From the NCBI RefSeq assembly GCF_030056815.1, contig NZ_JASHKR010000033.1, positions 1 to 50,556 of the forward strand: DNA of 50,556 nt. Direction: 5' to 3'. Made by a program: the position numbers and the translations under genes. Each line of letters starts with the position of its first letter. Position 1 is the stretch's first letter. The stretch comes from Rhodococcus sp. IEGM 1379 (GTDB lineage Bacteria; Actinomycetota; Actinomycetes; Mycobacteriales; Mycobacteriaceae). The notes beneath the pieces are model-generated. The model did no database searches, was not told the DNA's origin, and was given only the letters and a program-made list of their open reading frames with translations. Shown here in pieces: positions 1-8,657 of the stretch.

Positions 1-50
1 GTGTCGGCGGCGGACAGGGCATGGCAATGGTGATCGAGCGCCTCAGCTGA
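1..50 (+). CDS. Thiolase (acetyl-CoA acetyltransferase family), C-terminal end only
   Basis: Only the last 15 codons lie in the window. They read VGGGQGMAMVIERLS and end at TGA 48-50. The GGGQGMA stretch is the conserved C-terminal glycine loop of thiolases, which closes the active site around the C-terminal Cys-Gly. Thiolases catalyse the last step of beta-oxidation or acetoacetyl-CoA formation in the cytoplasm. The enoyl-CoA hydratase genes that follow on the other strand fit a fatty-acid catabolic neighbourhood. The rest of the gene is outside the window, so the subfamily cannot be assigned. Confidence 0.8.
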   Translation, partial: VGGGQGMAMVIERLS

Positions 51-64
51 TCCCCGGCTTTTCC

Positions 65-106
65 GCGATGACAGCCGCCCGGCATCTGCTGGGCGGCTGT
101 CATCGC
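65..106. terminator. Strong bidirectional terminator hairpin
   Basis: A perfect 16-bp inverted repeat (65-80 pairs with 91-106; the left arm starts GCGATGACAG) closes a 10-nt loop. It lies 14 bp after the thiolase stop and just beyond the 3' end of the convergent enoyl-CoA hydratase remnant. The stem is GC-rich, with only a short T-containing tail. Position and symmetry fit a shared terminator for two convergent genes. Confidence 0.8.
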
Positions 107-113
107 TTGTCAG

Positions 114-605
114 TCAGGTGGCGCTCTGACTCCGGCCACGGTCGATGACCGCTTGCCGCCGTTCCGCTACTCGCGACGCTCTGGCCCGGGCATGCGTATC
201 GGCGAAACTCGCACGCTCGGACGCGATCAGGAAATCGCAGGCGAGCGCGAATCGAGTCCCCCGGTGATAGCCGCACCGTTGATCGCGCCGATCACCGGCT
301 TCGACAGAGGTCGCCACGGATACTCAACGGGGACTTCCTGTTCCGAGACCAGCACAGCATTTCCCCCGGTCCCACCCAGCTCACGCAGGTCCAAACCCGC
401 ACAGAAAGCGGGATCCGTTCCGGTCAGGATGACGACATCGACCTCATCGTCCGAGTCCGCCCGGGCCAGAGCGTCGCGCGTCGCGCGTCGCGGCGATCAA
501 CTCCGAACTGAGAGCGTTGCGCACGCGGGGACGATTGAGCGTCAGTATCCGAACTCGTCGCCGGTCCTCTTCGAGCAGGACCGCTGAGCTTTGTCCGTCA
601 CTCAA
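114..605 (-). pseudogene. Decayed enoyl-CoA hydratase/isomerase
   Basis: Crotonase-family protein fragments are spread over three frames. From a TTG at 605, overlapping the stop of the upstream hydratase, the reading gives a crotonase N-terminus (LTLNRPRVRNALSSEL). Three perfect copies of a 7-bp unit at 471-491 then shift the frame. Removing one copy restores DEVDVVILTGTDPAFCAGLD and continues to SKPVIGAINGAAITGG. A second 1-bp loss near 249-255 shifts the frame again before LALACDFLIASERASFADTHA. After that the family sequence is lost and the frame stops at 114. Total length would be about 165 residues against about 260 for the family, so the C-terminal third is missing. It is very unlikely to make an active enzyme, unless the frameshifts are sequencing errors. 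Confidence 0.8.
172..478. repeat. 20-bp perfect inverted repeat inside the hydratase remnant
   Basis: CGCGACGCTCTGGCCCGGGC at 172-191 is the exact reverse complement of positions 459-478. The arms are 267 bp apart and both lie inside the decayed hydratase. The 172-191 arm sits exactly where recognisable crotonase sequence ends, so the repeat may mark a template-switch or rearrangement that destroyed the C-terminus. Confidence 0.7.
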
Positions 606-1357
606 TGAGGCAGCGCTCCCTTCGCGAAACTCCCCAACTGCCGAATCAACTCTCGCGCAGCATCGTCCTCGCGCTGAACTGCGGCTCGCGCTTCTTCCAC
701 CCAGCCTTGGCGCAGAAGCTTTTTCGCGGCCAGCACGGCCGGTCCGACATTGCCGGCTATCTGCGCGGCGGATTCCTGCGCGCGAGCCTGTAGCTGATCG
801 ACCGGAACCGCAGCGACTGCAATGCCGATCTCGGCAGCTTCCACGCCACTCACCCACCGGGCCGTCAACAGAAGTTCCGAAGCACGCTGTGCGCCAATCA
901 CCTTCGGCAGCATCCAACTACTTGCTGCCTCGGGTGCGGTTCCGAGTGACGTGAACGGGGCCCGCAACCGAGCGTCCTCGGCGACGTAGACGACGTCGCA
1001 GAAAAGCAACATTGTCAGTCCGATTCCGACGGCAGCACCGTGCACCGCGGCGATGAGCGGTTTCGGAAACTCCACCAAAGCCACGATCAGCGGCGCAAAC
1101 GCGAGCCCGAAATCAGCTGTGTCCGCACCAGGTTCGGAAAGTGCGCGCAGGTCGACGCCACTCGAGAACGCCTTGCCCGCGCCTTCGATGACCACCACCG
1201 CGACGGTTGAATCTGCCGCTGCGTCGTCGAGCGCTTTGGTCAGTGCGCGGAACCCTGCCGGGTTGAAGGCGTTGAGTCGAGCGGGGTTGTTGAGCGTCAC
1301 CGTCCGCACAGATCCGGCATCGGAAACAAGGACGGGTTCAAATGTTGGTGTCGACAT
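602..1357 (-). CDS. Enoyl-CoA hydratase/isomerase family protein
   Basis: This is a full-length 251-residue crotonase-fold protein. The N-terminus carries the family signature VRTVTLNNPARLNAFNP. The oxyanion-hole segments are GKAFSSGVDLRAL (about residues 60-72) and AAVHGAAVGIGLTMLLFCDV (about 103-122). It should hydrate or isomerise an acyl-CoA in the cytoplasm; the exact substrate cannot be read. At the second catalytic position the usual Glu of bacterial hydratases is not obvious (LGTAPEAASSW), so an isomerase or other crotonase activity is possible. Its TGA overlaps the TTG of the decayed paralogue downstream, which suggests the two were once a translationally coupled pair. The ATG at 1357 has only a distant purine-rich stretch upstream. 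Confidence 0.9.
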   Translation of the reverse strand: MSTPTFEPVLVSDAGSVRTVTLNNPARLNAFNPAGFRALTKALDDAAADSTVAVVVIEGAGKAFSSGVDLRALSEPGADTADFGLAFAPLIVALVEFPKPLIAAVHGAAVGIGLTMLLFCDVVYVAEDARLRAPFTSLGTAPEAASSWMLPKVIGAQRASELLLTARWVSGVEAAEIGIAVAAVPVDQLQARAQESAAQIAGNVGPAVLAAKKLLRQGWVEEARAAVQREDDAARELIRQLGSFAKGALPH

Positions 1358-1437
1358 GGGTTGTACGTACGCCCTTCACTTCAACGGGAACCAAGCACTT
1401 GCTCGGATATTGAAAGGTAACCCGACTACACCGACAA

Positions 1438-1471
1438 AAGAAGGGCCTCCGCCGAAGCAGAGACCCTTCTT
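1438..1471 (-). terminator. Rho-independent terminator after the Bax-inhibitor gene
   Basis: On the minus strand AAGAAGGG and CCCTTCTT form an 8-bp perfect stem around an 18-nt loop that can pair further, followed by TTGT. It begins 19 bp downstream of the stop of the gene ending at 1490 and separates it from the hydratase start at 1357. Confidence 0.75.
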
Positions 1472-1489
1472 GTAAAGCGAGGAGTTGTA

Positions 1490-2350
1490 TCAGTTCCTGT
1501 TGAAGTAGCTCAGCAGGCGCAGGATCTCGACGTACAGCCACACCAGGGTAACGGTAAGGCCGAGAGCGACGCCCCAGGCTGCCTTCTCCGGTGCCTGTGC
1601 GCGGATCAACTGATCAGCAGCATCGAAGTCCAGCAGGAAGCTGAAAGCTGCCAGGCCAATGCAGAAGAGGCTGAAAATGATAGCCATCGGGCCGCCGTCA
1701 CGCAAGATGTTGAAGCTTCCGCCGGAAATGACCGTGGCAAGAAGATTCCCCAGCGACAACACGACAACACCGATCAGGGCACCGATGATCATGCGGGTCA
1801 GACGCGGCGTCACACGAATTGCACCGGTCTTGTAGACCACGAGCATTCCGAAGAACACGCCGAACGTGCCGAGAACGGCCTGCCCGATCAAGGTCGAAGC
1901 AGATATGCCGCCGGCGGCCTCAATCGGTGCCGTGAACATGAACGACAGCGCACCGAGGAAGAATCCCTCGGCAACGGCATAGGCCAGCACAATTGCCGGG
2001 TTGTCCATCTTGCGCCCGAAGGTGGCGACCAGCACCAGAACCAAGCCGACCAGGCCACCGCCGATAACGAACGGCGAGGCAAGATCAGGATTGTTGTTCA
2101 CCAGGAAGTACGAGATGATCGCCGTCAAAGTCAGCACACCGAGTGTGATGCCAGTCTTGGTAACGACATCGTCGATCGTCATGGCCCGCGATACGGGACC
2201 GGTCTGGTAGGGCTCGGCCGGCGCGTACTGCGGCTGACCGAACTGCTGGGTGGCCTGCGCGGCGCCCGCCGTCGCAGATCCGAACGAGGCGTATCCGTTG
2301 CCCTCTTGCTTGGGCAGATTGCGGAACACCGGGTTGCTAGTGGTGCGCAC
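1490..2350 (-). CDS. Bax inhibitor-1/YccA family membrane protein
   Basis: This is a 286-residue integral membrane protein. A soluble N-terminal tail of about 75 residues begins with RTTSNPVFRNLPKQ, the conserved opening of actinobacterial members. Seven hydrophobic helices follow, for example GITLGVLTLTAIISYFLV, PFVIGGGLVGLVLVLVATFG and WGVALGLTVTLVWLYVEILR near the C-terminus. The family consists of pH-sensitive calcium-leak or stress-related channels; the bacterial role is poorly defined. I chose the GTG at 2350 because AAGGG lies 9 nt upstream, whereas the ATG at 2359 abuts that same AAGGG with no spacing. It is monocistronic: a terminator follows and about 170 bp of non-coding DNA lies upstream. 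Confidence 0.9.
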   Translation of the reverse strand: MRTTSNPVFRNLPKQEGNGYASFGSATAGAAQATQQFGQPQYAPAEPYQTGPVSRAMTIDDVVTKTGITLGVLTLTAIISYFLVNNNPDLASPFVIGGGLVGLVLVLVATFGRKMDNPAIVLAYAVAEGFFLGALSFMFTAPIEAAGGISASTLIGQAVLGTFGVFFGMLVVYKTGAIRVTPRLTRMIIGALIGVVVLSLGNLLATVISGGSFNILRDGGPMAIIFSLFCIGLAAFSFLLDFDAADQLIRAQAPEKAAWGVALGLTVTLVWLYVEILRLLSYFNRN

Positions 2351-2529
2351 CGTGATCATCCCTTCATCGTGGTGACCTGCGACGGGTATGTCGCGGGTTC
2401 GCCGGACGGATCCGAGTTTCTCGACACGGTCCGTGTACTTTCAAAAAAGTAAAGCACTCGTAATTTACAACGTCGGAGCAGTCGGTGTGGTTCCCGGCGC
2501 GTTTCGGGAATATCAACACTCCCCGATAT

Positions 2530-3663
2530 TTAAGACGCTTTGATCGATTTCATGACGATGAACTTTGCGTTCTTCGCCATAGCCTCACTCGCACCGACGG
2601 CAGCCTTCAAGGGTTCGCGGTAACCCAGATGTGCGTTGTGTACGGTCCACAACTCTCCACCTGGACGCAGGACACGGCCCGCTGCCTCGAACAATTTGAG
2701 CGCGCCACCGGTATGAACGGCGGCACCGACATGGAACGGCGGGTTCAGGAGAACCAGGTCGACGCTGGCATCGGGAAGGGTGCTCATGGCGTCGTCGCGC
2801 AGTCCGCGTACTCGATCGCCCACCCCATTGGCCGACGCGGTTGCCAGCGACGACGCGACCGCTGCCGACGACTGATCCGTGGCGACAACCTGTGCGTCCG
2901 CAAACTTCAGAGCGATCGCCGTCGCGAGGATGCCGCTTCCGCAGCCCAGATCCACGATATCGCGGGGCGTGATGGCGATCTTGCCGAGATTTTCGAGCAG
3001 CAAGCGGGTTCCGATGTCGAGGCTCGCACCGGCGAACACGGAGCCGTGCGCAACGACGTCGAGGCCGAATTCGTCGAGCCACTCGGTCTTGGGGAACGTG
3101 ACTGCTACGTCGGACTTCGGCTCGGCAGCCCTGAGGACCCGCGACTTCTGGCGTCCACGTGACGCACTCACCGATGAAAATGATTCGGCGAGAACCTTGT
3201 TCATCGCCGGCGTGATGTGTTTGTCGCGTCCGCCTGCGAACACGAGCACCTCTGGGTCGCCGTGGAGAGCAACGAGTTCGCTGATTTCTGCCAGTTCGGC
3301 GAGGCTACGCGGCAACTGCATCAGGACGACGCGAGCACCGCGAAGCAGATCCGCGTCGAGACCGTGCGAGGTGTAAGCGTCGGCGAAGCCGAGTTCGCGG
3401 GCATTGTTCGCCAATGCCAGTTCTCCGGTGAGCGGATCCTGATGAACCCGCACACCGGACTGGCCGGCCACGACTGCAACGCCGGCGGTGAGTGCGCCGT
3501 AGTGATCGCCGATAACAACCACGGTTCCGGACGGTGCCGCAGCGAGGGCATCGGCGGCCTCGTCGAGAATCAGCCGATCAGCCGCGTCGACGGCAAACAG
3601 ATTGGGTGCCTCGATATCGGGAAAGCGGCGAAGTCGATCGAACAGTTCGGGAGTCTCGGACAT
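2530..3663 (-). CDS. Class I SAM methyltransferase, RsmC/RlmG-like (rRNA guanine-N2 type)
   Basis: This 377-residue protein has two halves. The N-terminal half (1-190) is a degenerate methyltransferase-like domain. The C-terminal half holds the SAM-binding loop VDLGCGSG (237-244) and the NPPFH motif (307-311), which is typical of enzymes that methylate exocyclic amino groups of guanine in rRNA. That two-domain layout is the one seen in RsmC and RlmG. The likely role is modification of G1207 of 16S or G1835 of 23S rRNA; which of them cannot be decided here. An in-frame extension to 3765 exists, but homologous sequence begins at the ATG at 3663 (MSETPELFDRL), which also leaves a sensible gap to the nitroreductase gene upstream. 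Confidence 0.85.
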   Translation of the reverse strand: MSETPELFDRLRRFPDIEAPNLFAVDAADRLILDEAADALAAAPSGTVVVIGDHYGALTAGVAVVAGQSGVRVHQDPLTGELALANNARELGFADAYTSHGLDADLLRGARVVLMQLPRSLAELAEISELVALHGDPEVLVFAGGRDKHITPAMNKVLAESFSSVSASRGRQKSRVLRAAEPKSDVAVTFPKTEWLDEFGLDVVAHGSVFAGASLDIGTRLLLENLGKIAITPRDIVDLGCGSGILATAIALKFADAQVVATDQSSAAVASSLATASANGVGDRVRGLRDDAMSTLPDASVDLVLLNPPFHVGAAVHTGGALKLFEAAGRVLRPGGELWTVHNAHLGYREPLKAAVGASEAMAKNAKFIVMKSIKAS

Positions 3664-3739
3664 GTCGACCAGTGTATTGCGGCCGGGCACCCCAATACTC
3701 AATTCGTCAACCCTGCAGTGACCAGACGAACAACCTCGA

Positions 3740-4426
3740 TCAGTTGGCAACCCACTGCGTGACATTTTCCACGGCCTCGCGCGTCGTCCGGAATCCGTTC
3801 ACCGGATGGTCGGTGTCGGGGTAGCCGAAGGAAATTGCACACACAACCTTGCGGGTGTCGTCGATTCCGAAGAACTCGTGGATGAACTTGGAACTACCGG
3901 CGAGCGCGGCCTGCGGGATGGTGGCGACGCCCAGGCTCTGCGCAGCCAGGAGGAAGGTGTTGACGTAGAGGCCGCAGTCGACGGCTCCGTACGTTCCCAG
4001 AGCCTCATCGGTGGTGATGATAGCGACGTGCGGAGCCCCGAAGAGTTCGAAGTTCTTCATCGTCTGAGCGCCGGATGCCGCACGATCACCCTCGGCGATA
4101 CCCACGCTCGAGTACAACGCCATCGCGCACTCGAAACGTCGCGCCTTGTAGACGCCTTGGTATTCCCGAGGGAACTCGAAGTCGGATTCCTGCGCGTGGG
4201 ACATCACGTAGGCGCCGAGACCTTCGCGGAATCGCTGCGTCCCTTCACCTTCGGTGATCGATACCTGCCACGGCTGAGTGTTGCACCACGAAGGCGCCTT
4301 CTGCGCGAGTCGCAGAATCTCGTCGATGACGTCGCGAGGGACCTGACGATCTTCGTAGGCGCGGCAACTGATCCGCGCGTCAAGTAGTGCTTCCAGACTC
4401 GACTCTACGATGGTGCTTTCGGTCAT
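3740..4426 (-). CDS. Nitroreductase family protein (FMN-dependent)
   Basis: The product is 228 residues, normal for the family. The N-terminus has the conserved RISCRAYEDRQVPRDVIDEIL, and the flavin-binding motif APSWCNTQPWQV lies at about residues 44-55. The C-terminal ISFGYPDTDHPVNGFRT contacts the second face of FMN in relatives. Such enzymes reduce nitro-aromatics, quinones or related compounds using NAD(P)H. GAGGAG lies 7 nt upstream of the ATG at 4426. It precedes the methyltransferase gene on the same strand by 76 bp and follows the LLM oxidoreductase by 34 bp, so it may share that operon. Confidence 0.9.
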   Translation of the reverse strand: MTESTIVESSLEALLDARISCRAYEDRQVPRDVIDEILRLAQKAPSWCNTQPWQVSITEGEGTQRFREGLGAYVMSHAQESDFEFPREYQGVYKARRFECAMALYSSVGIAEGDRAASGAQTMKNFELFGAPHVAIITTDEALGTYGAVDCGLYVNTFLLAAQSLGVATIPQAALAGSSKFIHEFFGIDDTRKVVCAISFGYPDTDHPVNGFRTTREAVENVTQWVAN

Positions 4427-4460
4427 GTGTCATCTCCTCGATATCGAAAACGTGTGTCGG

Positions 4461-5369
4461 TCAAGACGGCGTGACGGTGCGGAATGCCGACACCAATTCC
4501 CCGAATATATCCATCGCTGCATCAGGGTCGGGATCGACCGCTGCCAGCGCAACCAGCACGTCTGTCGCACCCGATTCCACCAGTTGCTCGGCGCCGAGCA
4601 TGGTGGCCGGCAGATCGATGGATCCGTCGGATGCGCGCACGACGGTCAGACGCCCGCGAATCTGCAGGTCGGAGGGGTCCCGTCCGAGGTCAACCATCGC
4701 CTTGCGGATGACGTCGCCGCCCTCGCGTAGATCGTCGTTGCCGGCACCCATGATCGGAATCCAGCCATCACCCCACGTCGCGACACGTCGTACAACGGCC
4801 TTGGACAAAGACCCTGACACCCAGATCGGGATTCCTACAGCCGGCCGGGGCGCGCAGTACACGTCGTCGAACGTCAGTCGCGGCGTATCAACGCTCGCGG
4901 GTGCGGAGGTCCACAGTGCGCGGCATACGACCAGCGCGTCGTCGAGTAGCGGTCCACGTTTGCCGAAATCCATGCCGACGGCCTCGTATTCACGTTCCTG
5001 CCAACCGGTCCCGACTCCGAGATCGAACCGGCCACCCGAAAGCAGGTCGAGCGTGGCCGCAGTCTTGGCCAGCACCGCTCCCCCACGCAGTGCTGCAATC
5101 ACGATGCCGGTGCCCAGACGAATCGTCTTAGTTTGTCCGGCAACAAAAGCCAGCACCGTCAGCGGTTCGAGCCAGTTCGCGTCGGGTTCTGTGGGAAACG
5201 CCGACCAGGTGTACGCCGAGTTGTCCGAGCCCATCACGACGTGATCGGTGACAAGTACCCGGTCGAAGCCCGTTGCTTCCGCGCTTTGGCATACCTGCAC
5301 CAGCTTGCCGTAGGAATCCGAAGCCAGAGTAGTACCGAAGTTCGGAACATTGAGACTCAAAGTTGTCAT
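4461..5369 (-). CDS. LLM-class oxidoreductase, probably F420-dependent
   Basis: This 302-residue protein belongs to the bacterial luciferase-like (LLM) superfamily. Visible marks are the opening strand LSLNVPNFG, the LGTGIVIAALR segment (about 82-92), the core motif FDLGVGTGWQEREYEAVGMDF (about 115-135) and IPIWVSGSLSKAVVRR (about 176-191). In actinobacteria, members with this TGW-EYEA core usually use coenzyme F420 rather than FMN; this comes from family knowledge, not a diagnostic residue. The substrate is unknown. Its ATG lies 3 bp after the stop of the SDR gene, with AAAGG inside that gene's end as ribosome-binding site, so the two are almost certainly co-translated. Confidence 0.87.
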   Translation of the reverse strand: MTTLSLNVPNFGTTLASDSYGKLVQVCQSAEATGFDRVLVTDHVVMGSDNSAYTWSAFPTEPDANWLEPLTVLAFVAGQTKTIRLGTGIVIAALRGGAVLAKTAATLDLLSGGRFDLGVGTGWQEREYEAVGMDFGKRGPLLDDALVVCRALWTSAPASVDTPRLTFDDVYCAPRPAVGIPIWVSGSLSKAVVRRVATWGDGWIPIMGAGNDDLREGGDVIRKAMVDLGRDPSDLQIRGRLTVVRASDGSIDLPATMLGAEQLVESGATDVLVALAAVDPDPDAAMDIFGELVSAFRTVTPS

Positions 5370-5372
5370 GTG

Positions 5373-6215
5373 TCAAGCCTTTCGTGGGCGGTTGGTCCAA
5401 CCGCCCTCTTCTCTGGGAAACCAGCCACCCGCGGCATGGGAGCCGCCGTCGACGTGGATGACCGTGCCAGTGATGTACCGGGAGAGATCGGACGCAAGAA
5501 ACAGTGCCGGTCCGGCTATGTCTTCGGGTTGACCCGGGCCGCCGAGCGGCGCCCACTGCGGCCATTTCGACCAGTCGTCGTCGGAGACGATCTTTCGGTA
5601 CGGCACCTGCACCGATTCGATGAGGTCAGGGGCAATTGCGTTGACCCGCACTCCGGTTCGACCGACCTCGACACCCAGGCTCCTGGTGAACTGCGTCAGT
5701 GCGGCCTTGTATGCCGAATACACGCTGTGGCCCGGGATCGCTCGATGCGCCTCCACCGTCGTCAGGTTCACGATCGATCCGCCCGAGCCACGTTCAATCA
5801 TGCCCGGCAACAGGGAATGCGTCAGACGCAGAACATGATCGAAGTTGATGTTGCCCATCTCGGACCAGAATTGGGGCGTCGTGGCAACAAATTGCTGCGG
5901 CGGCGCGAGAAAGTGACCGACATTGTTCACCAGAATATCCGGTTCGAAGTCGATCATCTCGTGCGGTACTACAGGTTCCCGGACGTCGTAGCACAGGCTC
6001 GTCACCGAACCGCCTGCTGCGGTGTCGAATTGGAGACCTTCTACCGGATCTGTATCGACGTCGACAACCAGAACATCAGCACCGTGTGACGCATAGGCGC
6101 GTGCAATCGCAGCCCCGATGGCGTGTGCGCCACCCGTGACCACCGCTTTCTTGCCTACCAACATCGGTCCTGGAGAGTACACAGAACTGTCCACCGCAAG
6201 CATCCTTCCGCACAT
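5373..6215 (-). CDS. Short-chain dehydrogenase/reductase (SDR)
   Basis: This is a classical SDR of up to 280 residues. The cofactor-binding motif TGGAHAIG lies near residue 27, NNVG near 105 and the catalytic Tyr-Lys in VYSAYKAA near 165. The end (YITGTVIHVDGG) is typical of NAD(P)-dependent alcohol dehydrogenases and ketoreductases. The ATG at 6215 has AAGG 9 nt upstream. A shorter start at 6164 (MLVGKKAVV) would fit the usual family length better, and its upstream CCAGGA is only 3 nt away. It is the first gene of a tight pair with the LLM oxidoreductase and may act on the same substrate. Confidence 0.88.
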   Translation of the reverse strand: MCGRMLAVDSSVYSPGPMLVGKKAVVTGGAHAIGAAIARAYASHGADVLVVDVDTDPVEGLQFDTAAGGSVTSLCYDVREPVVPHEMIDFEPDILVNNVGHFLAPPQQFVATTPQFWSEMGNINFDHVLRLTHSLLPGMIERGSGGSIVNLTTVEAHRAIPGHSVYSAYKAALTQFTRSLGVEVGRTGVRVNAIAPDLIESVQVPYRKIVSDDDWSKWPQWAPLGGPGQPEDIAGPALFLASDLSRYITGTVIHVDGGSHAAGGWFPREEGGWTNRPRKA

Positions 6216-6242
6216 CGATCAAAGCCTTGACTGCGAGCACCA

Positions 6243-8657
6243 TTACATATCTCGAGGCCGAGGACTCTCGACGTTCTCACTCAGCGGCAGACCCAGATCT
6301 ATTTTTTCGCGCGACGCGATGAATGCGGGAATTTCCGACGCCGGCATGGGCCGCCCTTCGAGGAAACCCTGAATCACCCGGCACCCACACGCGGCCACAA
6401 CGGCTCGTTGCCGCTCGGTCTCCACTCCCTCGGCGACGGTTTCCAACCCCATCGACTCCGCGATATCGACGATGGCCCGAAACACTGCACTTCTCGAATC
6501 GCCGGAGTCGACATCCAACTGATCGACGAAGGTACGGTCGATCTTCAGCCGATCGAGCGGCAGGATGGAAAGACTCGCGACCGATGAGAACCCAGTACCG
6601 AAATCGTCCATGGCAATACCGACACCCAACGCGGCGATACGCACCAAAACCTCGCGTTCCGCGTCGTCGATGACCAACGACTCGGTCACTTCGATCTCGA
6701 GCCGCTCCGCCGGCAAACCGGTTTCACGTAGTGCCTCACGAACCGAATCCACGTATCCCACCGAACGTAGCTGCACCTGAGAGACATTCACCGCGATGCG
6801 CATGTTCTCGGACCAGGTAGCAGCTTCAGCACACGCAACACGCAACACCTGCGCACCGATAGGCACGATAAGGCCGGTCTCCTCGGCAACCGAGACAAAA
6901 TCAGTCGGTCCAACCAGCCCGGAAACCGGGTGATTCCACCGCAACAATGCCTCGAACCCCACAACCTCACCGGAAATCGCCAACACTTGCGGCTGGTATG
7001 CCAGTTCGAACTCGTTGTTCTGCAATGCCATCCGAAGATCAAGTAGTGCTCGCGCCCTCCCCTGGGCACGCTCACGCAAAGTCGAGTCGAACGGTCGAAT
7101 CTGATTCCGGCCACTGCTCTTGGCGTGATAGAGCGCAAGGTCCGCGACAACCACCAGATCATCGAGGCTGTCCGCGTCACCGGGGAGCGAGCCGTACCCC
7201 AGGCTCACACGAACCCGAATCGATTTCCCGTCGAACAGAAATGGGACGTCAATGGCGTCGATAATCTCCTGGAACCGTTCATTGACCTCGGATTCGTCCT
7301 CGATGTCACAGAACGCCACGGCGAACTCGTCGCCTCCGAGTCGCGCACACATTTCGCTCGGACGCAGCACTCCGATCAGTCGAGCGGCTACGTCACGCAA
7401 AACGTTGTCGCCGACGCTGTGGCCCCAGCGGTCGTTGATCGATTTGAAGTTGTCGAGATCGAGCATGCCCAACCAGACACGCGCCCCGTCGTTGATCATC
7501 GACGACAATCGCGCGGTAAATGCGTACCGATTGCGCAGACCGGTGATCGAGTCCACTTCCGCTAGTTCCAGGATGTACTCCCGCTGGCGGTGGGCGCGGG
7601 TTATATCCGAACCGACACCGCGCCAGCCGTCGTCGGAGGGCTCGCCGGTACTGCTGTGTGTGTCGTTTTTGCGGTGTCCCGAGATCGACCAGCGACGAAA
7701 TCTGCCACCCACCCAGACGTCGAGTTCGACATCTCGAAATTCGTCATTGTGCTCGAAACATTCGTCAAGCAAGCGCAACGCGAGACGACCCGACTCAGAG
7801 CGGTTCGCACCGATGCCGTCCAGGATGTCGAGCATCGTCCGGCCACGAATCTCCGAGACCGGGAGGGCGAGGCGTTCCGCAAAACGGTGCGAGACCGTGC
7901 CCAGGACCCCGTCTCGGTCGGTTTCCCACAACCAGTCCTGGGCACCGTCCTCGAGATCATTGAGGAGCAATTCCACGAGATCACGCTGATCCTCAGCATT
8001 GAGTTCGGCGCGCAGCCTCCGCTCGAAGACGTTGGCTAACACCAAAGTTCCGCCGGACAGAGACACTGCGTAGCCGGTGAGGATCCCGATCAGGACCCAC
8101 CGCTCCGAACCCGGTTCGGTCGAGAAACCCCATCCCACACCGACACTGACCAACACGATCCAGATGATCGTCACGCCGCGGTACATGACTATCGGAAAGA
8201 TCCCAACGGCAATGCCGCCCAACAAGGTCGCCGTCACTGTCAACTCGTCGCCGGCTCCGAGAGTCGGATAGAGCACTATTGCCGACCAGGCCAGAAGCAG
8301 TCCCCACACGATCACCTGAATTGCCAGCACGACCAGATCGACAATCGATCGGTCAGGATCGCGAGTCCGGGCACGTGTGGACCAGAAAATGCTCAGTGCG
8401 ATGTTCGATCCGAGAGTGAGTGCAGCCCACGTCCATCGAAACCACCCGGTTTCGACAGGCATGAAGACAACGATGATGCTCAGTGCGCTCGCTGCGACGA
8501 GAAATGTCCAAGGTTGGACGCGCGCAGAGTATTGCAATCGTCGTTGAACGAGTCGGCGTTCTTCGTAGTTCGATGCGTAGTCACCCGTCCACATCGGATC
8601 GATCAGGCGTAGCAAGACATTGACTGCCCGACGCCGAATCCCGCCGGACTCAGGCAT
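6243..8657 (-). CDS. Membrane GGDEF-EAL protein (cyclic-di-GMP synthase/phosphodiesterase)
   Basis: The order of this 804-residue protein is: N-terminal membrane region (about 50-210, five or six helices), PAS-like region (about 236-360), GGDEF domain with intact LGGDEF at 440-445, and EAL domain with EALLRW at 569-574, ITVTES-type motif EVTES, DDFGTG at 684-689 and QGFLEGRP near the C-terminus. Both active sites look intact, so it may make and degrade c-di-GMP. The inhibitory I-site is RPSE rather than RxxD (432-435). Its start overlaps the stop of the upstream paralogue by 8 bp, so the two are translationally coupled. Confidence 0.92.
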   Translation of the reverse strand: MPESGGIRRRAVNVLLRLIDPMWTGDYASNYEERRLVQRRLQYSARVQPWTFLVAASALSIIVVFMPVETGWFRWTWAALTLGSNIALSIFWSTRARTRDPDRSIVDLVVLAIQVIVWGLLLAWSAIVLYPTLGAGDELTVTATLLGGIAVGIFPIVMYRGVTIIWIVLVSVGVGWGFSTEPGSERWVLIGILTGYAVSLSGGTLVLANVFERRLRAELNAEDQRDLVELLLNDLEDGAQDWLWETDRDGVLGTVSHRFAERLALPVSEIRGRTMLDILDGIGANRSESGRLALRLLDECFEHNDEFRDVELDVWVGGRFRRWSISGHRKNDTHSSTGEPSDDGWRGVGSDITRAHRQREYILELAEVDSITGLRNRYAFTARLSSMINDGARVWLGMLDLDNFKSINDRWGHSVGDNVLRDVAARLIGVLRPSEMCARLGGDEFAVAFCDIEDESEVNERFQEIIDAIDVPFLFDGKSIRVRVSLGYGSLPGDADSLDDLVVVADLALYHAKSSGRNQIRPFDSTLRERAQGRARALLDLRMALQNNEFELAYQPQVLAISGEVVGFEALLRWNHPVSGLVGPTDFVSVAEETGLIVPIGAQVLRVACAEAATWSENMRIAVNVSQVQLRSVGYVDSVREALRETGLPAERLEIEVTESLVIDDAEREVLVRIAALGVGIAMDDFGTGFSSVASLSILPLDRLKIDRTFVDQLDVDSGDSRSAVFRAIVDIAESMGLETVAEGVETERQRAVVAACGCRVIQGFLEGRPMPASEIPAFIASREKIDLGLPLSENVESPRPRDM

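Noticed and set aside
153-587. 144-codon rightward frame at the window start
   Set aside because: It is antisense to the decayed hydratase, with an Arg/Ser/Pro-rich translation typical of shadow frames in high-GC DNA.
2508-2530. Possible terminator (AATATC paired with GATATT)
   Set aside because: Only a 6-bp AT-rich stem, with no U-tract; not convincing after the methyltransferase gene.
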